From Blautia hominis (GTDB lineage Bacteria > Bacillota > Clostridia > Lachnospirales > Lachnospiraceae), in assembly GCA_002270465.1 (NCBI GenBank), contig NQOF01000002.1, positions 558,001 to 622,000 on the forward strand: a stretch of DNA of 64,000 bases. The letters run 5' to 3'. Below the pieces are notes generated by a model, which was given only the letters and a program-made list of their open reading frames with translations, did no database searches and was not told the origin of the DNA. A program made the position numbers and the translations under genes. Within the stretch, counting starts at the first letter, position 1. Every line of letters begins with the position of its first letter. Shown in pieces: positions 44,750 to 53,363 of this stretch.

Positions 44750-46282
44750 ATGTTAGAGCAGATTGATTTAACAAAAGAGATGGGGAAAGAAGAGTACAAA
44801 GAAAAGATGGAGATCCTGGAAGGGACCCTTTCCCGCCTGCAGAGAGAATGCAGAGATTTGGGGATTCCGGTTATGATCCTTTTTGAAGGGTTCGGAGCAG
44901 CCGGAAAAGGAGTGCAGATCAATAAACTGATCCATCCGCTGGACCCAAGGGGATTTAAGGTTTTTGCCATCAAGCAGGAGTCTAAGGAGGAGCGCATGTA
45001 TCCGTTTTTGTGGCGCTTCTGGACTAAGACACCGGAGAAGGGAAGAATCGCTATTTTTGATACAAGCTGGTACAGAAGAGTGTCTGTGGACCGGTTTGAG
45101 GAGAAGCTTTCACCGGAAGAGCTTATGTATGCCTACCAGGAAATCAATACATTTGAGAAAACTCTGACAGATGACGGTGCGGTACTGATAAAATTCTTTA
45201 TGCATATCAGCAGAAAGGAGCAGAAGAGGCGTTTTGACAAGCTTCTGGATAATAAGGAGACAGCCTGGAGAGTCAGCAAGGCAGATTTAAACCGCAACGA
45301 GGAATATGGCACTTACAAAGCCATGCTGGAGGAAATGCTGGAGAAGACTGAGACCGAGTGTGCCCCGTGGACCATCATTGAGGCCATGGACCGTCGTTTT
45401 GCCACTGTGAAGATCCTCTCCTCCGTGATAGACAGCTTGACGGAGAAGATAGAGGAAGTCAAGGCAGAAAAACTGGCAAAAGAAGAGACAAAGAAAGCGG
45501 AAGCCGGGACTGATACAGAGACAAAAGAGTATGAACCTCTACCCAAAAAGGTTTTGGAATCCTCCACTTTAAGCAAAGCGGACCTGACGCTGGCCTATAC
45601 AAAGGAAGAGTACAAGAAGAAATTAAAGGACTTACAGGACCGCATGGCAATCCTCCACAGCGAGCTGTACAGCCGCAGAATCCCTGTGGTACTGGGATTT
45701 GAGGGCTGGGATGCAGGAGGCAAAGGCGGTGCCATCAAACGCCTTACAGAGGCCATGGACCCCAGGGGGTATGTGGTGAACCCTACGGCAGCACCCTCTG
45801 CGGTGGAGAAAAACCATCATTACCTGTGGCGGTTCTGGAAGGACATGCCAAAGGCGGGCCATGTTGCCATATTTGACCGTACCTGGTACGGAAGAGTGAT
45901 GGTGGAACGGATTGAGGGATTCTGTACAAAGGAAGAGTGGCAGCGGGCCTATAAAGAGATCAATGACATGGAAGCCCATCTGGCCCATTCAGGAGCTATT
46001 GTACTGAAGTTCTGGATGCACATTGATAAGGACGAGCAGGAGCGCAGATTTAAAGAGCGCATGGAAAATCCGGAAAAACAGTGGAAGATCACGGATGAAG
46101 ACTGGAGAAACCGGGAAAAGTGGGACCAGTACGAGGAGGCAGTCAATGAGATGGTCATCCGGACCTCAACCTCCTACGCGCCATGGATCATCGTGGAGGG
46201 CAATGACAAGTATTATGCCCGCATCAAGGTGCTGGAATCTGTTGTAAATGCAATTGAGAGAAGGCTGAAGGAATCCAAATAA
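44750..46282 (+). CDS. pap: Polyphosphate:AMP phosphotransferase (two-domain PPK2)
   Basis: A 510-residue tandem PPK2 protein that uses polyphosphate to phosphorylate AMP to ADP. Each half has a Walker A-like loop (FEGFGAAGKG near 46-54; FEGWDAGGKGG near 317-326) and a Walker B-like segment (DTSWYRR, DRTWYGR). The two-domain length is that of class II PAP enzymes. GGAGGAGG sets ATG 44750, not ATG 44714. The halves differ in sequence, and the second is nearer the catalytic consensus. Confidence 0.9.
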   Translation: MLEQIDLTKEMGKEEYKEKMEILEGTLSRLQRECRDLGIPVMILFEGFGAAGKGVQINKLIHPLDPRGFKVFAIKQESKEERMYPFLWRFWTKTPEKGRIAIFDTSWYRRVSVDRFEEKLSPEELMYAYQEINTFEKTLTDDGAVLIKFFMHISRKEQKRRFDKLLDNKETAWRVSKADLNRNEEYGTYKAMLEEMLEKTETECAPWTIIEAMDRRFATVKILSSVIDSLTEKIEEVKAEKLAKEETKKAEAGTDTETKEYEPLPKKVLESSTLSKADLTLAYTKEEYKKKLKDLQDRMAILHSELYSRRIPVVLGFEGWDAGGKGGAIKRLTEAMDPRGYVVNPTAAPSAVEKNHHYLWRFWKDMPKAGHVAIFDRTWYGRVMVERIEGFCTKEEWQRAYKEINDMEAHLAHSGAIVLKFWMHIDKDEQERRFKERMENPEKQWKITDEDWRNREKWDQYEEAVNEMVIRTSTSYAPWIIVEGNDKYYARIKVLESVVNAIERRLKESK

Positions 46283-46294
46283 GGATGGAAATTT

Positions 46295-46633
46295 ATGTTA
46301 AACTGGTATAAGAATCTGTATGTTGGCGATAATGCAAAAAAGAAACAAAAAAAGCTGATACGGAAGATCGATCAGGGTGCGGGGGTCATTGATGTTTATC
46401 TTGTGACCCTTGCTGTCAACCCGGCTAATTCACTGGAAATAATTTCTGCCAATTATTTGCTGCAGAAACCAGTCAGGAGAAACTGTCCCATGATCGTGGG
46501 ACTCTGCTCGGGATATTATGAGGCTGTGGACCTGGTGGAACAGATTGCAAAAGAAGTCTATGAGGATACAGGCGCTATGGATATCCGCGGCTGGCTCCTT
46601 GAAAAGACAGCCCGGGAGAAAAAAAGAGACTGA
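46295..46633 (+). CDS. Unrecognised 112-residue protein
   Basis: A small, soluble, basic protein with no motif I can name. A lysine-rich N-terminal helix is followed by an alternating beta/alpha pattern (IDVYLVTLAV, MIVGLCSGYYEAVDLVEQI). It starts 12 nt after pap and ends 14 nt before the DUF2953 gene, so it is probably cotranscribed with both. Confidence 0.8.
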   Translation: MLNWYKNLYVGDNAKKKQKKLIRKIDQGAGVIDVYLVTLAVNPANSLEIISANYLLQKPVRRNCPMIVGLCSGYYEAVDLVEQIAKEVYEDTGAMDIRGWLLEKTAREKKRD

Positions 46634-46647
46634 CAGGTGGGAAGATG

Positions 46648-47706
46648 ATGCTGATACATATAATTTTGGGTATACTAAAAATAATCGGAATTCTGCTGCT
46701 GGTAATATTGTGTCTGCTTCTTCTCCTTCTGCTGTCATTGGCCTTTGTACCTGTGCGGTACTATGGAAGTGCTTACCGGGAGGACGGAAAATATGAGGCA
46801 AAAGTGAGGATCTCCTGGCTGTTCCATTTGATCTTTGTCACAGGCAGATACGGTTCCGAGACGGAGGGAATGCAGCTTTCCATTCGTTTTCTGGGAATAC
46901 CCGTGGATGTGGTATTGAAAAAAATTGCTGCCTGGAGACAGAAGAGGCAGAAGAAAAAGCCAAAGAAAAAGCCTGAGCTTACCGCAGCGGAGGAGAAAAG
47001 ATCCGCTGTACCGGAGAAGGAAGGAACAGAAGAACATAAAGCACTTGTGGACAAGGAAAAGGAAACTGCAGAGCAGGCGGAAGCAGTTTCGGAACAGCCG
47101 CGCAGCGTTAAGCAGGCGCTGTTGGAAACAAAAGAGCAGGCCGGCCAAAATGCCAAAGCGGCAGCGGTAAATCTAAAGGAAGAGCCAAAGCCAAAGAAAG
47201 GGCCAAAGCAAAAGCGGAATCCCCTAGACAAGATTCGCAGGATTTTCGTGAAAATTGCAGAGATCCTGAAAAAGATCCTTGCTCTGCCGGGAAAGATCAA
47301 GGCAGCTTTTGCAGATTTTAGGCGGACAGCCAAAGAAATTTATGGTAAAATAAAAGAGGTAAAGGAATTACTGGCTTCCGAATCTTTTTTAGGAGTAAAG
47401 ACACTGGTATTTGGAGAACTGGGTACCATTATGGGACATGTACGGCCCAGAAAAATAAAAGGTGATCTTTATTTTGGATTTGATGATCCCGCCCTTACAG
47501 GGCAGGTGCTTGCAGCGGCCAGTATCTTCTATCCGTTTTACGGAAGGGGATTTTCCCTCCATCCGTATTTTGACAGAGTTATACTGGAGGGCAGGGTACA
47601 GTTCTACGGAAGAATGTACGGCGTGGTATTTGTCCGTACAGTCTGGAGACTGTTTAGGGATTCCAATGTAAAGGAATTGAGAAAAAAATTCAAGAAAGAC
47701 AAGTAA
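46648..47706 (+). CDS. DUF2953-domain membrane protein
   Basis: A 352-residue protein. One Leu/Ile-rich membrane helix (about 4-30) is followed by a conserved segment (about 30-90), a long Lys/Glu/Ala-rich low-complexity linker (about 95-195) and a C-terminal DUF2953 region (about 235-335). In B. subtilis the related YtfI neighbours the spore-germination gene gerW (ytfJ), as here. ATG 46648 is 7 nt after AGGTGG; ATG 46645 is possible. Likely a sporulation-related membrane factor, inferred from context. Confidence 0.82.
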   Translation: MLIHIILGILKIIGILLLVILCLLLLLLLSLAFVPVRYYGSAYREDGKYEAKVRISWLFHLIFVTGRYGSETEGMQLSIRFLGIPVDVVLKKIAAWRQKRQKKKPKKKPELTAAEEKRSAVPEKEGTEEHKALVDKEKETAEQAEAVSEQPRSVKQALLETKEQAGQNAKAAAVNLKEEPKPKKGPKQKRNPLDKIRRIFVKIAEILKKILALPGKIKAAFADFRRTAKEIYGKIKEVKELLASESFLGVKTLVFGELGTIMGHVRPRKIKGDLYFGFDDPALTGQVLAAASIFYPFYGRGFSLHPYFDRVILEGRVQFYGRMYGVVFVRTVWRLFRDSNVKELRKKFKKDK

Positions 47707-47710
47707 CGCC

Positions 47711-47732
47711 TTCCGGGCCCAAATGCCCGGAA
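47711..47732. other. GC-rich hairpin after the DUF2953 gene
   Basis: TTCCGGGC and GCCCGGAA (47711-47718, 47725-47732) pair perfectly around a 6-nt loop; no T run follows, so termination is doubtful. Confidence 0.6.
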
Positions 47733-47744
47733 TGTGAAAGAAAA

Positions 47745-47880
47745 TGTAACTATTCAGTAGGTCTGCGCATTCACTGCGCTGACCGTAAGAAAGTGTACCA
47801 CGGCCAAGCAAAAATCCCATCGCCAAAGGCGATTTTGCATGGATTTTTGCCTGTAACTGTGAGGGTTCTTAACAGTTACA
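47745..47880. repeat. MITE-like repeat with GTAAC/GTTAC ends (copy B, inverted)
   Basis: 136 bp beginning TGTAACTATTCAG and ending AACAGTTACA. The segment after the left end, AGGTCTGCGCATTCACTGCGC, is the reverse complement of 15190-15213 except one loop base. It separates the DUF2953 gene from gerW. Confidence 0.7.
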
Positions 47881-47909
47881 AGAAAATAAACAATAAGGAG
47901 GAAACAACT

Positions 47910-48344
47910 ATGGCTTCAGATAATAGTTTCAAGACAACGGTGGATTCCCTCTTCAAGGGGATGGACAGCTTTATCACCACCAAAACAGTGGTAGGGGAGG
48001 CGATCACGGTGGGAGATACCATTATCCTTCCACTGATCGACGTATCTTTTGGTGTGGCTGCAGGTGCATTTGCGGATGACAAGAAGAACAACGGCGGCGG
48101 CGGTATGGGCGGCAAGGTTTCCCCAAGTGCGGTGCTGGTGATCTCCAATGGCAGCACAAAGCTGGTCAATGTAAAGAATCAGGACGGCATTACCAAGATT
48201 TTGGATATGGTCCCTGATTTTGTGAATAAATTCACAGATGGTAAAAAAGAGGAAGTGGCTGCTGCAAAAGAGACTGTGAAGAAAGCAGGATCTGAGAAGA
48301 AAGAGGCAGAGGAAGCCAAAGAAGAAGACAAAACAGAAGAGTAA
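47910..48344 (+). CDS. gerW: GerW/YtfJ-family sporulation protein
   Basis: A 144-residue protein. Residues 1-110 match the YtfJ family with the Gly-rich turn KNNGGGGMGGKVSPSAVLVI; an acidic and lysine-rich tail follows. In Bacillus, GerW is needed for proper spore germination with L-alanine. AAGGAGG sets ATG 47910. The DUF2953 gene upstream is its usual partner. Confidence 0.92.
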   Translation: MASDNSFKTTVDSLFKGMDSFITTKTVVGEAITVGDTIILPLIDVSFGVAAGAFADDKKNNGGGGMGGKVSPSAVLVISNGSTKLVNVKNQDGITKILDMVPDFVNKFTDGKKEEVAAAKETVKKAGSEKKEAEEAKEEDKTEE

Positions 48345-48439
48345 AGAGGATACCGCACATAAAAAAGCCGCCGGGAAGTCATTCATGGCGGCTTTGTGCA
48401 TATATTAAAGTAAACAGGCAAAAGGAGAAACAGAGAACT

Positions 48440-48577
48440 GTGCAGAGACTCATCGGATTTTTACTTTTTTGGATTGGAGTAGGGCTGTTTCTTGCCTTGA
48501 TCTTTCCAAAGAGCTTCCTTATGGTATTACTTGCGGCACTCTGTATGCTGGTAGGGTATAATCTTTTCTGCTGCTGA
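48440..48577 (+). CDS. 45-residue small membrane protein (GTG start)
   Basis: GTG 48440 opens 46 codons ending TGA 48577. The product has a single long hydrophobic stretch with a central Pro-Lys turn (LIFPKSF) and ends GYNLFCC, probably a hairpin of two short membrane helices. AAAGGAG lies at 48421-48427, 12 nt upstream. I recall similar short proteins ending in YNLFCC from Firmicutes, but this is memory, not a search. Confidence 0.65.
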   Translation: MQRLIGFLLFWIGVGLFLALIFPKSFLMVLLAALCMLVGYNLFCC

Positions 48578-48600
48578 ATGAAATAGAAGATAGAAGAGGA

Positions 48601-48630
48601 CAAAAAAAGACCTTGTCTCATCGGACAAGG
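48601..48630 (-). terminator. Terminator of rpmB
   Basis: CCTTGTC and GACAAGG (48611-48617, 48624-48630) form the stem; on the - strand it runs into TCTTTTTTTG. Confidence 0.85.
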
Positions 48631-48644
48631 CCTTTCCTCATTCT

Positions 48645-48833
48645 TTACGCTCTCTCCACTTTGCCGCTTCTTAAGCAGGAAGTACAAACATACATTTTCT
48701 TTGCAGCACCGTTTGCTGTTTTTACTTTAACAGATTTGATGTTGGATTTCCACATCTTGTTTGATCTTCTATGGGAATGGCTCACGTTGTTCCCGAAATG
48801 AGCACCTTTTTCACAAATTGCACACTTTGCCAT
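48645..48833 (-). CDS. rpmB: 50S ribosomal protein L28
   Basis: A 62-residue ribosomal protein with two zinc-ribbon Cys pairs (CAIC near the N terminus, CTSC near the C terminus), so a C+ zinc-binding form. A strong AGGAGGT precedes its start on the - strand. It is divergent from the Asp23-fakA-recG genes, the order found in Bacillus. Confidence 0.98.
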   Translation of the reverse strand: MAKCAICEKGAHFGNNVSHSHRRSNKMWKSNIKSVKVKTANGAAKKMYVCTSCLRSGKVERA

Positions 48834-48966
48834 GGTAGCACCTCCTTAACATAGAATAAGTCCGTGTATACAAACTCACAACAATAGTTATTTTAACAGA
48901 AGATAAGAGGATTTGCAAGCGAAAATATAAAAATTTTAAATTAATATTTCGTTTTTGGGAAAGATA

Positions 48967-48975
48967 TGTTAGAAT
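48967..48975 (+). promoter_or_regulatory. Extended -10 promoter of the Asp23-fakA genes
   Basis: TGTTAGAAT (TG at 48967-48968, TAGAAT at 48970-48975), identical to the extended -10 before the NusG-II gene. The -35 is weak. Confidence 0.55.
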
Positions 48976-49050
48976 GGTTCTATGAAAAAGCGGCTGCCCG
49001 GGGAATATGCGAAGCAGCGGCCAAGAAAAAAGCTATGGAGGTGTCCGTGC

Positions 49051-49407
49051 ATGGATGGACTTGTTGATACAGGATTAGGTAAAATAATGATTGATACGGA
49101 TGTCATCGCTACTTATGCGGGAAGCGTGGCAGTCGAATGTTTTGGAATCGTAGGCATGGCGGCGGTCAGTATGAAAGACGGGCTTGTTAAGCTCCTGAAG
49201 AAAGACAGCCTGAAGCATGGAATCAATGTCATCATCACCGATAATAAGATCACTCTGGAATTTCACGTGATCGTAGCATACGGCGTGAGTATCTCTGCCG
49301 TGTCCGACAATCTCATCAGCAATGTGAAATACCGGGTGGAGGAATTTACCGGTTTGACTATAGAGAAGATCAATATCCTTGTAGAGGGCGTAAGAGTAAT
49401 CGATTGA
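49051..49407 (+). CDS. Asp23/Gls24-family envelope stress protein
   Basis: A 118-residue Asp23/Gls24 protein, like B. subtilis YloU. GKIMIDTDVIATYAG and the C-terminal VNILVEGV-like end (INILVEGVRVID) are characteristic. TGGAGGTG supports ATG 49051; an in-frame ATG at 48982 coincides with the predicted transcript start and would add a basic tail. Followed by fakA, as YloU is by YloV. Confidence 0.93.
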   Translation: MDGLVDTGLGKIMIDTDVIATYAGSVAVECFGIVGMAAVSMKDGLVKLLKKDSLKHGINVIITDNKITLEFHVIVAYGVSISAVSDNLISNVKYRVEEFTGLTIEKINILVEGVRVID

Positions 49408-49425
49408 TTAAGGAGGAAACTTGTT

Positions 49426-51075
49426 TTGAATACCAATACCGTTGACGCTAAGATGCTTGGCAGGATGTTTCTGGCTGGTGCCAAAAATCTGGAAGCTAAG
49501 AAAGAATGGATTAATGAACTGAATGTGTTCCCTGTACCGGATGGTGATACGGGAACGAATATGACGCTGACAATTCTGTCTGCCGCTTCCGAAGTAAGTG
49601 CTCTTGAGGATCCGACCATGAAGACACTGGCAAAAGCCATCTCTTCCGGTTCTCTGCGCGGGGCAAGAGGAAACTCAGGCGTTATCCTTTCTCAGCTTCT
49701 GAGAGGTTTTACAAAAACCATTGAACATTACGATACCGTGGATGCTCCTGCATTTGCGAAAGCGTTTGAAAAAGGTGTGGAAACCGCCTATAAAGCTGTT
49801 ATGAAGCCAAAGGAAGGAACTATCCTGACAGTTGCCAGAGGCGCGGCTGACAAGGCCCTGGAGATCGCGGAGGACTGCAGTGATCTTGGAAGCTTCTTCA
49901 CGGATGTCATTGCCCATGCAGAACATGTGCTGTCCAGAACACCGGACATGCTTCCGGTCCTCAAGGAGGCAGGTGTTGTGGATTCCGGCGGTCAGGGACT
50001 TGTAGAGGTTCTCAAAGGTGCTTTTGACGGCTATCTGGGCAAAGAAATTGACATGAATTTTGAGAAGCCCAAATCCTCAGGCATGAGCAAACCGGTATCC
50101 GGGGAGGAGAGCAATATCAAATTCGGTTACTGTACGGAATTCATCATTATGCTGGATAAGACATTTCCGGAAAAAGAGGAACAGGCTTTCAAAGAGTACC
50201 TTATGTCTATAGGAGATTCCCTGGTAGTTGTGGCAGATGATGAAATCGTGAAGGTGCATGTACATACCAATGACCCTGGTATGGCAATCCAGAAAGCCCT
50301 GACTTACGGCCAGCTCTCCAATATGAAAATTGACAACATGCGTCTGGAGCACCATGAAAAGGTGATCAAAGAGGCAGAAAAGCTGGCAGCACAGCAGAGA
50401 GAATCTGTGCCGGAGAAAGAAGTGGGATTTATCTCTGTATCAGTAGGGGACGGCATGGGAGACATCTTCCGTGACCTGGGTGCTGATCATCTTATTGAAG
50501 GCGGTCAGACCATGAATCCGAGCACAGAGGATGTGCTGAAAGCCATTGAACAGGTACATGCAAAGAATATATTCGTATTTCCAAACAATAAAAATATTAT
50601 TCTGGCAGCAAACCAGGCAAGGGATCTGACAGAGGATAAGAATATCATTGTCATTCCAACCAAGACCATACCTCAGGGTATCACGGCTCTGATCAATTAT
50701 GTGCCGGAGAAGACAGTGGAGCAGAACACGGAGGAGATGCTGCAGTGTATCGGCAATGTAAAGACCGGACAGGTCACTTATGCGGTGAGAGATACCAGGA
50801 TTGATGATAAGGAAATCCGGCAGGGTGATATTATGGGAATCGGCGACCACGGTATTTTAGCTGTAGGCGAGGGCGTGGAAGGGATTACCATGGAGACCAT
50901 TGACGCTATGGTGGATGAAGGTACAGAGATCATCAGCGTATATTACGGTTCCGATGTGAGCACGGAGGACGCCCAGCGTCTGGGTGAGAAACTGGAGGAG
51001 CGTTATCCGGATTTTGATGTGGAAGTAAATAACGGCGGTCAGCCGATTTATTATTATGTGGTATCCGTGGAATAA
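49426..51075 (+). CDS. fakA: DAK2-domain fatty acid kinase FakA (YloV)
   Basis: A 549-residue protein. The N-terminal DhaL/DAK2 kinase domain carries PVPDGDTGTNM (Asp39 and Asp41 bind Mg-ATP), and the C-terminal EDD domain ends the protein. FakA phosphorylates fatty acids held by FakB (DegV proteins), none of which is in this window. It starts at TTG 49426, 9 nt after AGGAGG. Confidence 0.9.
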   Translation: MNTNTVDAKMLGRMFLAGAKNLEAKKEWINELNVFPVPDGDTGTNMTLTILSAASEVSALEDPTMKTLAKAISSGSLRGARGNSGVILSQLLRGFTKTIEHYDTVDAPAFAKAFEKGVETAYKAVMKPKEGTILTVARGAADKALEIAEDCSDLGSFFTDVIAHAEHVLSRTPDMLPVLKEAGVVDSGGQGLVEVLKGAFDGYLGKEIDMNFEKPKSSGMSKPVSGEESNIKFGYCTEFIIMLDKTFPEKEEQAFKEYLMSIGDSLVVVADDEIVKVHVHTNDPGMAIQKALTYGQLSNMKIDNMRLEHHEKVIKEAEKLAAQQRESVPEKEVGFISVSVGDGMGDIFRDLGADHLIEGGQTMNPSTEDVLKAIEQVHAKNIFVFPNNKNIILAANQARDLTEDKNIIVIPTKTIPQGITALINYVPEKTVEQNTEEMLQCIGNVKTGQVTYAVRDTRIDDKEIRQGDIMGIGDHGILAVGEGVEGITMETIDAMVDEGTEIISVYYGSDVSTEDAQRLGEKLEERYPDFDVEVNNGGQPIYYYVVSVE

Positions 51076-51086
51076 CCTGCGTGAAG

Positions 51087-51217
51087 GTACTGAACAGTTA
51101 CAGAATAAGAGGTGTGGACGCGGCTTTAGCCTGCTGCGGAAACACCTCTTCTTTACACAAGAAGAAGGTTTCACACGGTCAGTCCGGTAAATACCCGGAC
51201 CTGCCAAAGAGTTACGA
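51087..51217. repeat. MITE-like repeat (copy C) with internal hairpins
   Basis: It begins at TACTGAACAGTTAC and ends near AGAGTTACG. Its right part, GGTCAG then a GTCCGG/CCGGAC stem then CTG, matches copy A in layout but has a different stem. A second stem pairs AAGAGGTGT with ACACCTCTT (about 51104-51152) and could act as an attenuator between fakA and recG. Confidence 0.55.
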
Positions 51218-51253
51218 GAGACAGCAGTGTCAGACAGGGATGGAGTAACAGAT

Positions 51254-53311
51254 ATGAGAGAAGCAGATGCAATCCGTTCCATCAAGGGAATTGGTGAGAA
51301 GACGGAAAAATTATTTGCGAAACTGGGGATACGAAGTGTGGGTGATCTGCTTAGATACTACCCCAGGGATTACGAAGAATATGCGCAGCCGGAGAGCATT
51401 GCAATGCTGAAGCCCGGGAAAAAGGCTGCTGTGGCCGGCAGGATAGCCGGAAAAGTTGGTGTGCGCAGTACAGGAAGGCTCACGGTGGTGACGGCTGCTC
51501 TGAAAGAGGAGGGAAAAAGCCTGGCCCTTACCTGGTATAACATGCCCTTTTTGAGAAATACCATTTCCTCGGGAAGCTGCTACATATTCCGTGGAATGGT
51601 CACGGAAAAGAAAGGGCGCCTGACAATGGAGCACCCGGAGGTGTTCACGCCTGAAAAGTACGGGGAGATGCTGCACACGCTGCATCCGGTTTACGGCCTG
51701 ACCAAAGGACTAACGAATAAGCTGGTGGTCAAGACGGTACAGCAGGCTCTGGAGGAGAAGGAGATCGTGCAGGAATATCTGCCGGAGGATTTCCGCCTCC
51801 ATTATCACTTGGCGGAATATAATTTTGCGGTTTCTGAAATCCATTTTCCAAGAGATAAAAAGAATATGCTTCTGGGCAGAAGAAGGCTGGTATTTGATGA
51901 ATTTCTATTTTTTATACTGGCTGTACGCATGATGAAAGAAAAGACCCAGGATGCCGCCAGCCCTTTTACCATGAAACCCGTTTGGGAGACAGAGAATGTC
52001 ATAGAGAACCTGCCCTACCCTCTGACCAATGCCCAGAGGCGTGTTTGGGGGGAGATCGAGAGGGATATGACAGGGCATACCCTTATGTCCAGGCTGGTAC
52101 AGGGTGATGTGGGAAGCGGAAAGACCATTATCGCATTTCTTTCTATGATCCTGGCAGCTGTCAATGGATACCAGTCTGCGCTGATGGTTCCCACAGAGGT
52201 TTTGGCTGCCCAGCACTTTGAAGCTCTGAAAAAACTGTTAAAGGAGCAGGGACTGGCCTTTGAGCCGGTGCTGCTGACAGGTTCCTGTACAGCAAAGGAA
52301 AAGCGGCTGATTTATGAGCAGATATCTTGCGGGCAGGCGAAAATGGTGGTGGGCACCCACGCTCTGATCCAGGAGAAGGTACAGTATGAGAACCTGGCTC
52401 TGGTCGTGACGGATGAACAGCACCGCTTTGGTGTGAACCAGAGGGATGACTTGTCTAAAAAGGGGGAGAAGCCCCATGTCCTTGTTATGAGTGCAACCCC
52501 CATACCCAGGACGCTGGCCATAATCCTGTACGGGGATTTGGATATTTCTGTCATTGACGAGCTTCCGGCAAGAAGACTGCCCATAAAAAACTGTGTGGTG
52601 GATATTTCTTACCGGCCAAAAGCATATGCTTTTATGGAGCGGGAGATTCAGGCCGGAAGACAGGTCTATGTCATCTGTCCCATGGTGGAGGAGAGTGAAG
52701 GTCTGGAAGTGGAAAATGTACTGGATTACACAGAGCGCCTGCGAAACATCATGCCTCCGGATATAAAGATAGAGTCTCTTCACGGCAGAATGAAACCCGC
52801 TGACAAAAATAAGATCATGAGTGCCTTCGCTTCCGGTGAGATACAGATCCTGGTATCCACAACAGTGGTGGAGGTAGGTGTGAATGTTCCCAATGCCACG
52901 GTCATGATGGTGGAGAACGCGGAGCGATTCGGCCTGGCGCAGCTTCACCAGCTCAGAGGACGCGTAGGGCGCGGGGAACATCAGTCTTACTGCATATTCA
53001 TGCAGGGGCAGGACGCCCGGGAGACAAAGGAGCGTTTGGAGATCCTGGTAAAATCCAACGACGGCTTTGAGATCGCAGGGGAGGATCTGCGGCTTCGGGG
53101 TCCGGGGGATCTGTTCGGAATCCGTCAGAGCGGAGACATGGAATTTGCTCTGGCTGATATATACCAGGATGCCCAGGTACTGAAAGAGGCCAGCGAAGCG
53201 GGGGGAGCAATCCTGAAGCTGGACCCGGATTTATCACTGGAACAACACAGAAGGCTTAAGGCACGTCTTCTGGATTATGCGAAGGAACGGCTGGAGCTGC
53301 CGGGACTATAG
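51254..53311 (+). CDS. recG: ATP-dependent DNA helicase RecG
   Basis: A 685-residue helicase that remodels stalled forks. An N-terminal HhH segment (IKGIGEKTEKL) and OB wedge domain precede the motor; Walker A GDVGSGKT is at 284-291, the DEQH box at 387-390, and QLRGRVGRG and the TRG region follow. GGAG sets ATG 51254 rather than GTG 51227. The Asp23-fakA-recG order resembles Bacillus. Confidence 0.97.
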   Translation: MREADAIRSIKGIGEKTEKLFAKLGIRSVGDLLRYYPRDYEEYAQPESIAMLKPGKKAAVAGRIAGKVGVRSTGRLTVVTAALKEEGKSLALTWYNMPFLRNTISSGSCYIFRGMVTEKKGRLTMEHPEVFTPEKYGEMLHTLHPVYGLTKGLTNKLVVKTVQQALEEKEIVQEYLPEDFRLHYHLAEYNFAVSEIHFPRDKKNMLLGRRRLVFDEFLFFILAVRMMKEKTQDAASPFTMKPVWETENVIENLPYPLTNAQRRVWGEIERDMTGHTLMSRLVQGDVGSGKTIIAFLSMILAAVNGYQSALMVPTEVLAAQHFEALKKLLKEQGLAFEPVLLTGSCTAKEKRLIYEQISCGQAKMVVGTHALIQEKVQYENLALVVTDEQHRFGVNQRDDLSKKGEKPHVLVMSATPIPRTLAIILYGDLDISVIDELPARRLPIKNCVVDISYRPKAYAFMEREIQAGRQVYVICPMVEESEGLEVENVLDYTERLRNIMPPDIKIESLHGRMKPADKNKIMSAFASGEIQILVSTTVVEVGVNVPNATVMMVENAERFGLAQLHQLRGRVGRGEHQSYCIFMQGQDARETKERLEILVKSNDGFEIAGEDLRLRGPGDLFGIRQSGDMEFALADIYQDAQVLKEASEAGGAILKLDPDLSLEQHRRLKARLLDYAKERLELPGL

Positions 53312-53322
53312 AGAAAAGGTGC

Positions 53323-53351
53323 GTAACGGTGAAGATACTGAACAGTTACAA
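53323..53351 (+). repeat. GTAAC/GTTAC repeat fragment
   Basis: GCGTAACGGTGAAG then ATACTGAACAGTTACA resembles 51078-51101 and the right ends of the MITE-like copies; it lies in the ribosome-binding leader of the next gene. Confidence 0.5.
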
Positions 53352-53363
53352 AGGTGTGACAGC

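Noticed and set aside
48982-49050. N-terminal extension of the Asp23 protein from ATG 48982
   Set aside because: The extension is basic and unlike Asp23 proteins, and the internal ATG 49051 has a good ribosome site.
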